A DNA stretch of 64,000 nucleotides from [Mycobacterium] stephanolepidis. Its GTDB lineage: Bacteria > Actinomycetota > Actinomycetes > Mycobacteriales > Mycobacteriaceae. Under the pieces are notes generated by a model that worked only from the letters and a program-made list of their open reading frames with translations, searched no databases and was not told the origin of the DNA. This document shows positions 42,706-51,844 of this stretch, piece by piece; the stretch's first letter is position 1, and each line of letters begins with the position of its first letter. The stretch spans positions 3,472,001-3,536,000 of the forward strand of contig NZ_AP018165.1 of the NCBI RefSeq assembly GCF_002356335.1, in the 5' to 3' direction. A program made the translations under genes and the position numbers.

Positions 42706-44226
42706 TCAGAGAGTGAGGCTAAAGCCTTCCCACGCCGCACGACGTGTCGCCTCCGGGTCCAGCTCCACGCGTGTGGCGTGGTCGAACACCATCACCGCGC
42801 GATCCGGCGGCTCGTAGACCGGCCAACCATCGCCGGGAATTCCACTGCGCGCGAACGCAAGCCAGCGTCGTTGCACATCATTGCTGACTCGCACCGCATC
42901 ACGCCGGCCGAGAGCCCCCGCCATCACGGTGCCCATCGCACCGCGGTAACTATCGAACACCGCGAGCAATTCTGTGGCATGGGTGGCGCCCATTCCGGCC
43001 ATCCGCAGCGCTCCGGGCGCGTAGTCGTACCGGTAGAAGTACACCGGAGCGTACCGATGGTGCGCCTCCGCCATTTGCCAGGCAGCCGTCGAGAAATTCA
43101 TATCGCCGGCGAGTTTTACGCGCGCGGATCGCCCCGGATATCCCGGATACGCCGCCACGATGCGGTCGCGATGGACGGGCCCGCCCCGCAACAGCATCCC
43201 CTCCAGCGCCTCCTCGGACAGCGGCATCATCTTGAGCACCCGCGTGAACAGCTTGGCCTCGTCGGCGTTGTGCCCGACGATCAACGGAACGCGATGTGCC
43301 TCACCGTGTTCCATGGCCTCGACGGGGTGACGCGGCAGATAGTGACCATCGATACATGGACCGATCGCAAACGATCCGCCGGGCATGTTCGTCACGATGT
43401 CGGCAATCAGTGCGTCGAGGGCGGCCCCCAGCTCGGCGGGGGTCGCCCGCAGCACCGCCTGTGCGGCCGCTTCCGGTGCGGCCCCGAGGATGTGGGCGAA
43501 TTTCTGGGCATACAGTGCCGCCGAGTCGGCGGGCACCGCCATTCCACTGGCAGTGCTCTGACAGATCGCGCGGTGAAACAGGCCGCCGGCGGCGGGCGTG
43601 GCCATCAGCGTCTCCACGCAATGCGCCCCGGCACTCTCTCCGAAAATCGTCACATTCTGCGGGTCACCGCTGAAGGTAGCGATGTTGTCGTGCACCCATT
43701 GCAGGGCCAGCACGACATCACGCAGAAACAGGTTGCCGTCAATGGTGTGTTCGCGATTGGACAGCGATGACAGATCGAGGGCACCCAGTGCTCCCACCCG
43801 GTAGTTCGCCGAGACGTACACGCACCCTCGCCGGGCCAGAGAGCCGCCGTCGTACAGCGGGGTCGCCGAGCTACCCAGGAGATAACCGCCGCCGTAGATG
43901 AAGAACATCACCGGTAGCGGTTCGTTGGACGGGCGGTCTGGGGTGACGACGTTGACCGTCAGGCAGTCCTCGCTGGCCCGCTGCACGCGTCCGGGCCCCA
44001 GCACCCGGTAGCGGCGGCGCTGCGGGGCCGCCGCGCCGAATTCGGTGCAGTCACGCACCCCGTCCCACGGCAGAGCCGGTTGCGGCGCCCGTAGGCGCAG
44101 CAATCCGATCGGCGGGCGGGCGTAGGGAATGGATCGGAAGCGCCGCACGCCTCCCTGCACCAAGCCTTCGACGACTCCGTTGGGAGTGCTCACGCGGACA
44201 GTGGGCGTCTTCGACCCTGATGCCAT
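42706..44226 (-). CDS. Type-B carboxylesterase, tandem paralogue
   Basis: This 506-residue protein is similar end to end to the downstream gene: FIYGGGYLLGSS, FGESAGAHCVETL near residue 190, GHNADEAKLF and GATHATELLAVFDSY. Both share the opening NGVVEGLVQGGVRRFRSIPY pattern. The catalytic Ser-Glu-His set is complete. ATG 44226 is preferred to a start nine bases earlier. The intergenic gap to the second esterase is about 44 bases, so they are probably co-transcribed. Confidence 0.92.
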   Translation of the reverse strand: MASGSKTPTVRVSTPNGVVEGLVQGGVRRFRSIPYARPPIGLLRLRAPQPALPWDGVRDCTEFGAAAPQRRRYRVLGPGRVQRASEDCLTVNVVTPDRPSNEPLPVMFFIYGGGYLLGSSATPLYDGGSLARRGCVYVSANYRVGALGALDLSSLSNREHTIDGNLFLRDVVLALQWVHDNIATFSGDPQNVTIFGESAGAHCVETLMATPAAGGLFHRAICQSTASGMAVPADSAALYAQKFAHILGAAPEAAAQAVLRATPAELGAALDALIADIVTNMPGGSFAIGPCIDGHYLPRHPVEAMEHGEAHRVPLIVGHNADEAKLFTRVLKMMPLSEEALEGMLLRGGPVHRDRIVAAYPGYPGRSARVKLAGDMNFSTAAWQMAEAHHRYAPVYFYRYDYAPGALRMAGMGATHATELLAVFDSYRGAMGTVMAGALGRRDAVRVSNDVQRRWLAFARSGIPGDGWPVYEPPDRAVMVFDHATRVELDPEATRRAAWEGFSLTL

Positions 44227-44498
44227 GGCAGTCAAGATAGCTGTCTGCGACGTCCAGCGCTGCGCTGGTTGCCGGAAATCCGAGCAAATCCCGGTAATTT
44301 GAGCGCAGCAACGCCCTCCGCCACAGATAACTGATCACGGCCTCCAGAAATCAGTGGGTGCCACCTCGGCTGATTTCGGCCTGGTCACGGGAACATACCT
44401 ATCGATGCACCAATAGCCACATTGGCCCCACAGGCAACTATCGTCACGGGAGTCAATTGCTGACGTCGAGATGACGTCCTGCCCCGGGAAGGTCTGAC

Positions 44499-45968
44499 AT
44501 GTCGAGGCGTCGCCGAATCTCCGTGGTTTTGATGACCTCGGCCGTTATCGGATCAAGCGTCGCGATCGATGTTGCGCCCCTGGCATATGCCGACCCGTGC
44601 ACCGGGCCCGCCGCGGGGCTGCAGCCACCGACCCCGGTCCCCGACGACGGCATGCCCGGCCAGGCTCCCCCGATCGGCCGCCGGCCCGCCGGCGCCAATG
44701 ACAAGGCACCCCTGCCTGAGCTCGGCAAGCTCCCGCTGGCCATCCTCAAGCAGGTCCTGCCTCAACAAAGCGCCAAGAAGAAGCCCGGGTGGGCCCAGGA
44801 GCTGGCGCGGCCGGCCCTGCCCAATCCCCCGGAGCCCGGCTCACCGAACAACTTGCAAGACCAGCAAGCGGCGGCCGTTGCCCCCGCTCCTGCACCCGCT
44901 CCTGCCGTCGGCCCTGCCGCCGAGGCGGCCGTCTCCCCGAGCACGTCGGTCGTCGGTTGGGTGACCGGAGTGGACACCGGCGCCAACACACTTCAGAAGT
45001 TCAGCATCTCCGGCACCGACCTCGGAATCATGTGGGACAACGGCGATTCCGCCGGCCGCCAGGTGTTGATGGCCTTTGGCGATACCTACGGATACTGCGG
45101 AATGAGGAGCCAGCAGTGGCGGTACAACACCCTGCTGCGCACCCAGGACAAGTCGCTCTCACGCGGCCTGGCCGTGGCGGAGGGATCGACCTCCAACCCG
45201 TACGCCGGTTCTCCACAGTCACGCCCGGGCTATTCCAAGCAGGTCATCCCGCCCATCAAGTGGGCGGCCCAGGAACGGGGCATCATTCCCACTGCCGCCA
45301 TCTCCGTCGGACGCACGCAGTACATGAACTACATGTCCATCAAGAGCTGGGACAGCGCCGGGGAATGGACCACCAACTACTCGGCCACCGCGGTGTCCAA
45401 CGACAACGGTCAGAACTGGAAGACCTTCCCGCAGAGCATTCGTCCGGCCTCCCCCGACGCCATCAGCCAGGTTCCCTTCACGCCGGGCAATGAGAACTTT
45501 CAGCAGGCCGCCTACGTCAAGGGCAACGACGGCTACATCTACATCTTCGGAACCCCTTCCGGGCGTAGCGGATCGGGCTTCGTGTCGCGCGCGTTGCCCG
45601 GCAACCTGCCCGATGCCGCCAAGCATGAGTTCTGGAACACCGATCGAGGCTCCTGGGTGCCGGGTGACCCCAATGCGGCGACCCCGATCATCTCGGGCCC
45701 GGTGGGTGAGATGTCGGCGCAATACAACACCTACCTCAAGAAGTATCTGGTGATGTACGGCGACAAGCAGGGAGACGTCCTGCTCTCGACTTCCCCGGCG
45801 CCGCAGGGCCCGTGGAGTCCACCACAGGTCATCGTCACCGAGTCACAGATGCCGGGCGGCCCCTACGCGCCGTACCTGCATCCGTGGACAACGGGCAAGG
45901 AGCTGTACTTCAACTTGTCGTTGTGGTCGGCCTACAACGTGATGTTGATGCGCACAACCCTTCCGTAA
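44499..45968 (+). CDS. Secreted DUF4185 (GH183-like) protein
   Basis: The 489-residue precursor has a signal peptide (basic MSRRRRIS, hydrophobic segment, cleavage near AYADP) and a proline-rich linker up to about residue 150. The rest matches DUF4185, with five-bladed propeller-like repeats such as VLMAFGDTYGYCG, NGQNWKTFPQSIRPA, GYIYIFGTPSGRSG and YLVMYGDKQGDVLLSTSP. DUF4185 proteins of mycobacteria were reported as endo-D-arabinanases (GH183) acting on arabinogalactan and lipoarabinomannan. A cell-wall arabinan role here is inferred from the family. Confidence 0.88.
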   Translation: MSRRRRISVVLMTSAVIGSSVAIDVAPLAYADPCTGPAAGLQPPTPVPDDGMPGQAPPIGRRPAGANDKAPLPELGKLPLAILKQVLPQQSAKKKPGWAQELARPALPNPPEPGSPNNLQDQQAAAVAPAPAPAPAVGPAAEAAVSPSTSVVGWVTGVDTGANTLQKFSISGTDLGIMWDNGDSAGRQVLMAFGDTYGYCGMRSQQWRYNTLLRTQDKSLSRGLAVAEGSTSNPYAGSPQSRPGYSKQVIPPIKWAAQERGIIPTAAISVGRTQYMNYMSIKSWDSAGEWTTNYSATAVSNDNGQNWKTFPQSIRPASPDAISQVPFTPGNENFQQAAYVKGNDGYIYIFGTPSGRSGSGFVSRALPGNLPDAAKHEFWNTDRGSWVPGDPNAATPIISGPVGEMSAQYNTYLKKYLVMYGDKQGDVLLSTSPAPQGPWSPPQVIVTESQMPGGPYAPYLHPWTTGKELYFNLSLWSAYNVMLMRTTLP

Positions 45969-45985
45969 CCCGTTACGTCGGCCTG

Positions 45986-47179
45986 CTAGATCCGTTCAAT
46001 GATGGTCGCGTTGGCCAAACCGCCTGCCTCACACATGGTTTGCAAACCGTAACGCCCGCCGGTCTGCTCCAACGCCGATACCAGTGTGGTCATCAACCGC
46101 CCGCCACTGGCCCCCAGCGGGTGCCCGATGGCGGTGGCACCGCCGTTGATGTTGACCTTGGACAAATCGGCACCGGTCTCCGCCTGCCAGGCCAGAACCA
46201 CCGAGGCAAAGGCCTCGTTGACCTCGAAGGCGTCGATATCCGCCAACGATAGCCCGGCACGGTCAAGGACTTTCGCGGTCGCGGGGATGACTCCGGTAAG
46301 CATGTACAACGGATCGTCACCCACCACCGCCACCGAATGCACGCGGGCCCGCGGAGTCAGCCCCAGGCGCTTGGCGGTCTCGCTGGAGGTGATGAGCACG
46401 GCCGATGCGCCATCGTTGATCGGCGAGGAGTTGCCCGCCGTCACCTTCCAGTCAATCTGCGGGAAGCGTTGCTCCCACAATTCGTTACGGAAGGCGGGTT
46501 TGAGCCCTGCCAAGACGTCCACGGTGGTCGATGGCCTCACCGATTCGTCGGTGAGTACCTCAACCAACTCGCCATCGACGTTGGGGGCCTTGATCGGCAC
46601 CACATCGCGCGCGAATCTCCCATCGGCCCAGGCCTGCGCGGCGCGGCGGTGACTCTCGGCCGCAAAGGCATCCAGGTCCTGACGCGACAGGTTCCATTTC
46701 GCCGCAATCAATTCCGCGCTAATACCTTGTGGGACCAGCCCTTCCGGATAGCGCCCGCCAACTCCCGAGCCGAAAAAGTCCTTGCCCAGACTTTGACTGC
46801 CCATGGGTACTCGACTCATCGACTCGATACCCGAGGCGATCACGACGTCGTAGGCACCGGCGATCACGCCTTGCGCGGCAAAGTGGATGGCCTGCTGGCT
46901 GCTGCCACATTGTCGATCCACGGTGACCGCGGGGACCGTCTCGGGCAACCCTGCGGCCAGCGCCGCCCATCTCGCGGTGTTGGAGCTCTGCTCCCCTACC
47001 TGCCCGACCGCGCCACTGATGACGTCGTCCACCAGAGCCGGGTCTATCCCGGTGCGTTCGACGAGTGCGCGAATGGCGTGTGCGTGTAGATCGACCGGAT
47101 GCACCCCCGAGAGTGATCCCCCGGGCTTTCCCTTTTCGACGGGTGTGCGCACCGCGTCGACGATGACTGCGTCTCTCAT
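45986..47179 (-). CDS. Acetyl-CoA acetyltransferase (thiolase)
   Basis: The 397-residue protein is a thiolase with the acyl-cysteine motif VDRQCGSSQQAIHFAAQ near residue 90, EVNEAFASV, NINGGATAIGHPLGASGGR and the C-terminal QTMCEAGGLANATI with the second cysteine. It resembles FadA-type enzymes that cleave 3-ketoacyl-CoA or condense acetyl-CoA. It is divergent from the HxlR regulator gene, which may control it. Start at ATG 47179 with GGAGGCA upstream. Confidence 0.93.
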   Translation of the reverse strand: MRDAVIVDAVRTPVEKGKPGGSLSGVHPVDLHAHAIRALVERTGIDPALVDDVISGAVGQVGEQSSNTARWAALAAGLPETVPAVTVDRQCGSSQQAIHFAAQGVIAGAYDVVIASGIESMSRVPMGSQSLGKDFFGSGVGGRYPEGLVPQGISAELIAAKWNLSRQDLDAFAAESHRRAAQAWADGRFARDVVPIKAPNVDGELVEVLTDESVRPSTTVDVLAGLKPAFRNELWEQRFPQIDWKVTAGNSSPINDGASAVLITSSETAKRLGLTPRARVHSVAVVGDDPLYMLTGVIPATAKVLDRAGLSLADIDAFEVNEAFASVVLAWQAETGADLSKVNINGGATAIGHPLGASGGRLMTTLVSALEQTGGRYGLQTMCEAGGLANATIIERI

Positions 47180-47235
47180 TGCCCTGCCTCCTGAATTCGC
47201 CGTTGAACTCCTCTTCTGCCGGTATACGCCCGGTC

Positions 47236-47292
47236 AGTTGGAATTCACAACTAAGTGTGACCAAGTGCATAACGTGCTAAGTTGGATTTCAC
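47236..47292. promoter_or_regulatory. Direct repeats in the thiolase-HxlR intergenic region
   Basis: AGTTGGAATTCAC at 47236-47248 and AGTTGGATTTCAC at 47280-47292 are near-identical direct repeats 44 bases apart; the second ends five bases before the HxlR start. They may be binding sites of the regulator, which would control both genes. Confidence 0.45.
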
Positions 47293-47296
47293 GACT

Positions 47297-47722
47297 ATGA
47301 GAAATTGCTCGATAGCCAATGCCCTCGATGTGATCGGGGAACGCTGGACCCTGCTGGCCCTGCGCGAGATCATGCTGGGCAATCGACGCTTCGACGAGAT
47401 CGTTCGCAACACCGGCGCCAGCCGCGACATCCTGGCCACCCGGCTGCGCAAGCTCGTGGACGCGGGCGTGCTGGAGAAGCGGCAATACGAACAGCGCCCT
47501 CCCCGTTATGAATACCTACTGACCGAATCGGGACGTGCGCTGCGGCCGGTGCTGTTCGCCTTGATGGACTGGGGCGACAAGTTCGTCACGCAGGGCCCCC
47601 CGCCCAGCGTCTGGGAACATGAATGCGGGTCGGTGCTGCATATCCTTCCGGCCTGCGAAAGTTGCGGAGAGACAGTGACCTTCGACGACATCACGGCACG
47701 ACGAATCGGCACGGTGCGATGA
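47297..47722 (+). CDS. HxlR-family transcriptional regulator
   Basis: The 141-residue protein is a winged helix HxlR regulator: CSIANALDVIGERWTLLALR, FDEIVRNTGASRDILATRLR and GVLEKRQYEQRPPRYEY are typical, the last being the wing. A C-terminal block (CGSVLHILPACESCGE) has three cysteines, perhaps a metal or redox site. ATG 47297 lacks a good ribosome site and sits five bases after a repeat element, so leaderless translation is possible. Its neighbours are a divergent thiolase gene and an overlapping DUF1990 gene. Confidence 0.9.
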   Translation: MRNCSIANALDVIGERWTLLALREIMLGNRRFDEIVRNTGASRDILATRLRKLVDAGVLEKRQYEQRPPRYEYLLTESGRALRPVLFALMDWGDKFVTQGPPPSVWEHECGSVLHILPACESCGETVTFDDITARRIGTVR

Positions 47723-48234
47723 GCTCAAAGCCCTTGACGTATCAGCCCGCAGGGGCCACACACCTCGCTGAAAGTGGCTGGCCCGCCACCCCGCCCGCCT
47801 TACGACGATACGAGCGGACCGTCACCATCGGGCACGGAGAGCACGCATGGCAAGAGGCTTCGCAAGCGGTACTGAACTGGGGCGTCAAGCGCCGCAGCGG
47901 GTTCCGGGTGAATCCGGATGCGACAGCGCGTGAGGGTACCGAGTTCCAGATCAGCCTCGGATGGGGGCCATTCAGCGTTCACGAGCCGGTACGCGTTGTC
48001 ACCGTGGCCAACACCGACGACCGGTGCGGTTTCGCGTACGGCACGTTGCCGGGCCATCCCGTATCCGGCGAGGAAGCGTTCATCGTGCACCGGAACGACG
48101 ACGGGACGGTGTTCCTCACGCTGCGGTCGCTGACGCAGCCCGCACCGTCCGGATTCTGGCGGCTGGTGTTTCCGGCGCTCCTGGTGGCGCAGCGGGTATT
48201 CCGCCGCCGATACCTACGGTCGCTGTCCTCCTAG
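47719..48234 (+). CDS. DUF1990 family protein
   Basis: This 171-residue protein matches DUF1990, of unknown function: TYQPAGATHLAESGWPATPP, GWGPFSVHEPVRVVTVANTD, GFAYGTLPGHPVSGEEAFIV and the C-terminal FRRRYLRSL. Its start overlaps the HxlR stop by four bases. It converges with the LysR gene, the stops overlapping at CTAG. It may be regulated together with HxlR. Confidence 0.88.
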   Translation: MSSKPLTYQPAGATHLAESGWPATPPALRRYERTVTIGHGEHAWQEASQAVLNWGVKRRSGFRVNPDATAREGTEFQISLGWGPFSVHEPVRVVTVANTDDRCGFAYGTLPGHPVSGEEAFIVHRNDDGTVFLTLRSLTQPAPSGFWRLVFPALLVAQRVFRRRYLRSLSS

Positions 48235-49139
48235 GCGTCGGACGACGCAAGGTCCACCAACGCGCGTGCGGGTCCTGTCGGCGCAGATCCCGGTCGCCAC
48301 ACCGCCCGGAACTGGCGTGTGAAGTCGGTGCCGTCGGCGAGGGTCACCTCGACCAGCGTCCCCGCCGACAGTTCGGGTGCCGCGATGAGACGGCTGATCA
48401 CCGCGGGTGCCAATCCCGTTGCCGCGGCTGCTTTGATCGCGGCCGCCGAGCCCAACTCCGCCGCCGGTGCCGCCGGCTGGCACACCTGGCTGAGCACCTC
48501 CCAGACGGTGTCGCGGGTTCCCGAACCCGGCTCGCGCATGAGCAGCGGGGTGGTGGCGAGTTCACGCAGCGTCACCGGCTTCCGACGCCGCGCCCACTTG
48601 TGTCCCTGCCCCACCACGATGACCAGCTCGTCAGCGCCCAGCACTTCCCCGGCCAGGCCTGCCGGTGCGTGCGGACCCTCGATGAATCCCAGGGTCGCAC
48701 TTCCGGCCCGCACCAGTTCGCACACCTGCTGGGTGTTGCCGACCTCAAGGGACACCGGGACGTCGGCATGCCGTGCACGAAGTGCCGTGAGCCACAGCGG
48801 TATCCGGTGATCGGCGATGGTTCGCGAGGCAGCGACCACCAGACGTGGCGTGTGACCGGAATGCAGAGCCGCCACACCCGCAACGAACTCTCGCGCCGCC
48901 GCCAGGACGGGGGCGGCGTGGCCGACCACCGCAAGTCCGGCTTCGGTCAGCCGTGATCCGGTGGGGCCTCGTTCCAGCAGCACCAGCCGCAGACGGCGCT
49001 CCAGTGCCCGCATTCGCATGCTGGCCGCGGGCTGGGAGATGCCGTGCATGCGCGCCGCCGCCCCGAGGCTGCCCGTCTCGGCAACGGACACCAATAGGTC
49101 CAGCACGTCGAGGTCGGGCGTGCCCGGAGGAAGAGGCAT
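48231..49139 (-). CDS. LysR-family transcriptional regulator
   Basis: The 302-residue protein has the N-terminal LysR helix-turn-helix (VAETGSLGAAARMHGISQPA, MRMRALERRLRLVLLER) and a periplasmic-binding-protein-like effector domain after residue 90. It is divergent from the deaminase gene at 49204 across a 64-base gap, the classical arrangement in which the regulator controls its neighbour. The effector is unknown. Confidence 0.93.
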   Translation of the reverse strand: MPLPPGTPDLDVLDLLVSVAETGSLGAAARMHGISQPAASMRMRALERRLRLVLLERGPTGSRLTEAGLAVVGHAAPVLAAAREFVAGVAALHSGHTPRLVVAASRTIADHRIPLWLTALRARHADVPVSLEVGNTQQVCELVRAGSATLGFIEGPHAPAGLAGEVLGADELVIVVGQGHKWARRRKPVTLRELATTPLLMREPGSGTRDTVWEVLSQVCQPAAPAAELGSAAAIKAAAATGLAPAVISRLIAAPELSAGTLVEVTLADGTDFTRQFRAVWRPGSAPTGPARALVDLASSDA

Positions 49140-49203
49140 AAGTACAGTTTATGAGGTTCCGCCAAAATGCCTGGTAATTGCCCCTGATTACGATGAGAAG
49201 GCT

Positions 49204-49680
49204 ATGGACGACAACGACATCCGCCACCTGCGGCGCTGCGTCGAGCTGGCCGCCGAGGCCCTCGACGCGGGCGACGAGCCCTTTGGGTCACTACTCACCG
49301 GACCCGATGGCGTCGTGCTGACCGAAGATCGCAACCGCGTCGGTGGAGGCGATTCCACGCGTCATCCCGAGTTCGAGCTCGCACGGTGGTCCGTCGAGCA
49401 TCTTTCAGCGGACGAGCGCGCGGCATCAACGGTCTACACCTCTGGTGAGCATTGTCCGATGTGTTCGGCGGCCCATGCCTGGGTCGGTCTAGGACGGATC
49501 GTGTACGCCAGCTCCTCGGCCCAGCTGACACAGTGGCTCATCGCTCTTGGTGCGCCACCGAGTCCGGTTGCGGCGCTGTCGATCAATGCAGTGGCCCCCG
49601 GTATCGAGACCGACGGTCCGGCGCCGGATCTCGCGGACGAGGTGCATGCCTTGCATATTCGCTTCCGCACGGGTGGCTGA
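49204..49680 (+). CDS. Nucleoside/guanine deaminase-type protein
   Basis: The 158-residue protein is a cytidine-deaminase-superfamily enzyme with the zinc site RHPEFELAR (HxE with proline in the middle) and EHCPMCSAAH (PCxxC). It resembles bacterial guanine deaminase and related nucleobase deaminases, including GEPFG-like DEPFGSLL. The exact base is not certain. Its divergent LysR partner suggests substrate-induced expression. Confidence 0.85.
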   Translation: MDDNDIRHLRRCVELAAEALDAGDEPFGSLLTGPDGVVLTEDRNRVGGGDSTRHPEFELARWSVEHLSADERAASTVYTSGEHCPMCSAAHAWVGLGRIVYASSSAQLTQWLIALGAPPSPVAALSINAVAPGIETDGPAPDLADEVHALHIRFRTGG

Positions 49681-49685
49681 TCAGT

Positions 49686-51266
49686 TCACTTGACGCACGC
49701 GACGCCGTCGGCACCCATCTGACTCAAGTCGGTCGGCGCCGGCGCCTGAACACCGGTTCCCGTTGCGGCCACTGCGGTCATCACGTCGCTGGAATTGGCC
49801 TCAGCCGACGAATCGGCCTTCTTGCCGGCACTGTGGTGCGCGATGTAGTCGTCCGCAGGAAACTGCGAGCCCACCGTCAACTGGACGGTTCCGGGTGCGA
49901 CCGCACCGGATTCCGTCATCGGCAGGTGGAATTGATCGGCAAGCGCTTGCGCACCCTCCTGGGCATCTGAGCCGTACATAATCGAGCTCTCGGTCGACAT
50001 GGACTCTGCCGTCGTCGCCCGACCACGAGTGAATCCCCGGGCGGTGAAGGCATCTTCGATCGCCGCACCCAGCCCGTCCCGGTCCGTCGCGTTGACAACG
50101 TTGAGCACTACGGGCGCCGAGAGAGAAACTGCCGTCGGCGGCGCAGCGGCAGCGGGCGGCGCGGGAGGGATATCGGCGGAGAAGCGGTCGTGCACGATCT
50201 GCCGGATCGTGGGGAGATCGACGATGTTGACGTCCGAACCGTTGGCATCGTGACCGAAGTCAGAGATGGGCAGCGTGTAGAAAGACATCGGCCTCTTGGT
50301 CAGTTGGGAGGCGCGCGCGGCGAAGTCGACGAGGTTGAGCCCGGAGTCGATCGCGACGTTCTCGTGTGCGACGTTCAGGATGTTGCGTATCGCAGCGGGA
50401 TTCGACATCACCCCGCCCTTGCGAACCGCGGTCAACAGCGACACGAGGAAGGCTTGCTGCCGTCTGGTTCGGTCCATGTCGGTGAACGAGCCGTCGTTTT
50501 CGTCACGTCGTTGTCTGACAAAGGCCATCGCCTGGGATGCGTCGATCTGCTGAACGCCCTCGCGGAAGTTGGCACCCGAGAACTCGTCGATCGTGTCGTG
50601 GTTCAGGCACACGGTGATGGGCTGCACCGCCTTGGCGATCTGGAAGAACGCGGCAAGGGTTACCTCCACGAAATGATCGATCGGCACACCCAGAAAGTTG
50701 CCCACCGTGTCGATCTGGGCCTTGCGCCCAGCCTCGCGGGCGGCCTGCTCACGCGCGGTCAGGTCGTTGGCGCCCGCCTCGTCGGAGCCGCCGCTGGCCT
50801 GCCGGTCCAGTGCCTGCTGGTAGGCGAATCCGTACGCCTGCTTGACCTTGCCCTTACACACCGACCCGGGGCAGCCCGCCAAATCCACGTAGTCGTCGCG
50901 CGGGATCGACACCGCCGTCATGGGGCCACCATCGCCCGGGATGTGAACCACAATCAGCACATTGGCGTTGTATCCACCGGACGTCTCGTCGCCGGCGTGC
51001 AGTGCGTCGTACATCTCTTGCGGCAGCGGCCGGCCGTTTTGGTCGAGCCGACTATCCAGGCCCATGAGCAGGATGTTCTGATCCTGCCCGGCGGGTGTGA
51101 GCACCCCGGGCAACACGTGCGAGGTGATGATCTGCCCGACTGTCGTGTTGTATCCGGCCCAGCCAAAACCCGTGATGGCCATGACGAATGCCGCAGCGAT
51201 ACCGGCGACCAGCCGGCCCTTCTGCAGCACCCAGCGCTGCGCTTGCCCAGCTTGTAGATCGCCCAT
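49686..51266 (-). CDS. LCP-family (LytR-CpsA-Psr) cell-wall ligase
   Basis: The 526-residue membrane protein has one N-terminal transmembrane helix (LVAGIAAAFVMAITGFGWAG), then the LCP catalytic domain with NILLMGLDSR, SIPRDDYVDLAG, QIDASQAMAFVRQRRDENDG and DMDRTRRQQAFL, where arginines and aspartates bind pyrophosphate. The C-terminal part (residues about 380-470) is the LytR C-terminal domain. In mycobacteria such enzymes link arabinogalactan to peptidoglycan. The start lies inside the C-terminal extension of the upstream nitroreductase-like frame. Confidence 0.93.
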   Translation of the reverse strand: MGDLQAGQAQRWVLQKGRLVAGIAAAFVMAITGFGWAGYNTTVGQIITSHVLPGVLTPAGQDQNILLMGLDSRLDQNGRPLPQEMYDALHAGDETSGGYNANVLIVVHIPGDGGPMTAVSIPRDDYVDLAGCPGSVCKGKVKQAYGFAYQQALDRQASGGSDEAGANDLTAREQAAREAGRKAQIDTVGNFLGVPIDHFVEVTLAAFFQIAKAVQPITVCLNHDTIDEFSGANFREGVQQIDASQAMAFVRQRRDENDGSFTDMDRTRRQQAFLVSLLTAVRKGGVMSNPAAIRNILNVAHENVAIDSGLNLVDFAARASQLTKRPMSFYTLPISDFGHDANGSDVNIVDLPTIRQIVHDRFSADIPPAPPAAAAPPTAVSLSAPVVLNVVNATDRDGLGAAIEDAFTARGFTRGRATTAESMSTESSIMYGSDAQEGAQALADQFHLPMTESGAVAPGTVQLTVGSQFPADDYIAHHSAGKKADSSAEANSSDVMTAVAATGTGVQAPAPTDLSQMGADGVACVK

Positions 51267-51816
51267 AACAGTTGACCATTGTTCTGGACAATCCGGCCAA
51301 AACAGGGCAAGCGCGCACCCACCTCTTCGGCGAGTCCTCCCTCAACGTTCGACTGTGAGGTAGGTGTGAATTTGCCAGGGCCGCTCGCAAATCCGCGCGC
51401 GTGAGCCCCAAGACCGGGATGACGCGGGTGGTCTTGCGTTCATACTCGGCGAAGTTCTCAAATCGCTCGGCCTGGAGCCCGTAGATCCGGTCGCGCTCCT
51501 CACCCACCACGTCACGCACCGCCACCGGGTAGTGGTCGCCGCCGATCTCCACCGATACCTGGTCTGGGTGGGCTAGCGCGTTGTAGTACCAACTGGAGCT
51601 GTTCTCCCGCCCATTGTTGGAGGCGAATACGTAGATCTCGCCACCCTCGCCGCCCGGCTGGTAGGCCATCGGGTTCTGACGGGGCTCGCCCGACTTGGCA
51701 CCCACGGTATGCAGGATCAACATGTCGAATTGTGCAAAGAAGCCACCCGCGCCGCCTGTTTCGCGGATCTCGGTCATGACATTGGCGTGGAAATCATGGG
51801 GGGTTGTCTCGGTCAT
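51052..51816 (-). CDS. Deazaflavin-dependent nitroreductase with C-terminal run-on
   Basis: The first 140 or so residues match the F420-binding nitroreductase family: LILHTVGAKSGEPRQNPM, NNGRENSSSWYYNALAHPD, VSVEIGGDHYPV and ERKTTRVIPVLGLTR. Family members end about here. The frame does not stop and continues for another 110 residues of unlikely composition, running 215 bases into the LCP gene in another frame. A lost stop codon or small frameshift is the likely cause. ATG 51816 is chosen; it lies 28 bases downstream of the TetR stop. Confidence 0.8.
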   Translation of the reverse strand: MTETTPHDFHANVMTEIRETGGAGGFFAQFDMLILHTVGAKSGEPRQNPMAYQPGGEGGEIYVFASNNGRENSSSWYYNALAHPDQVSVEIGGDHYPVAVRDVVGEERDRIYGLQAERFENFAEYERKTTRVIPVLGLTRADLRAALANSHLPHSRTLREDSPKRWVRACPVLAGLSRTMVNCYGRSTSWASAALGAAEGPAGRRYRCGIRHGHHGFWLGRIQHDSRADHHLARVARGAHTRRAGSEHPAHGPG

Positions 51817-51844
51817 AACAGATTCAATGTCAACTGGGCTGACA

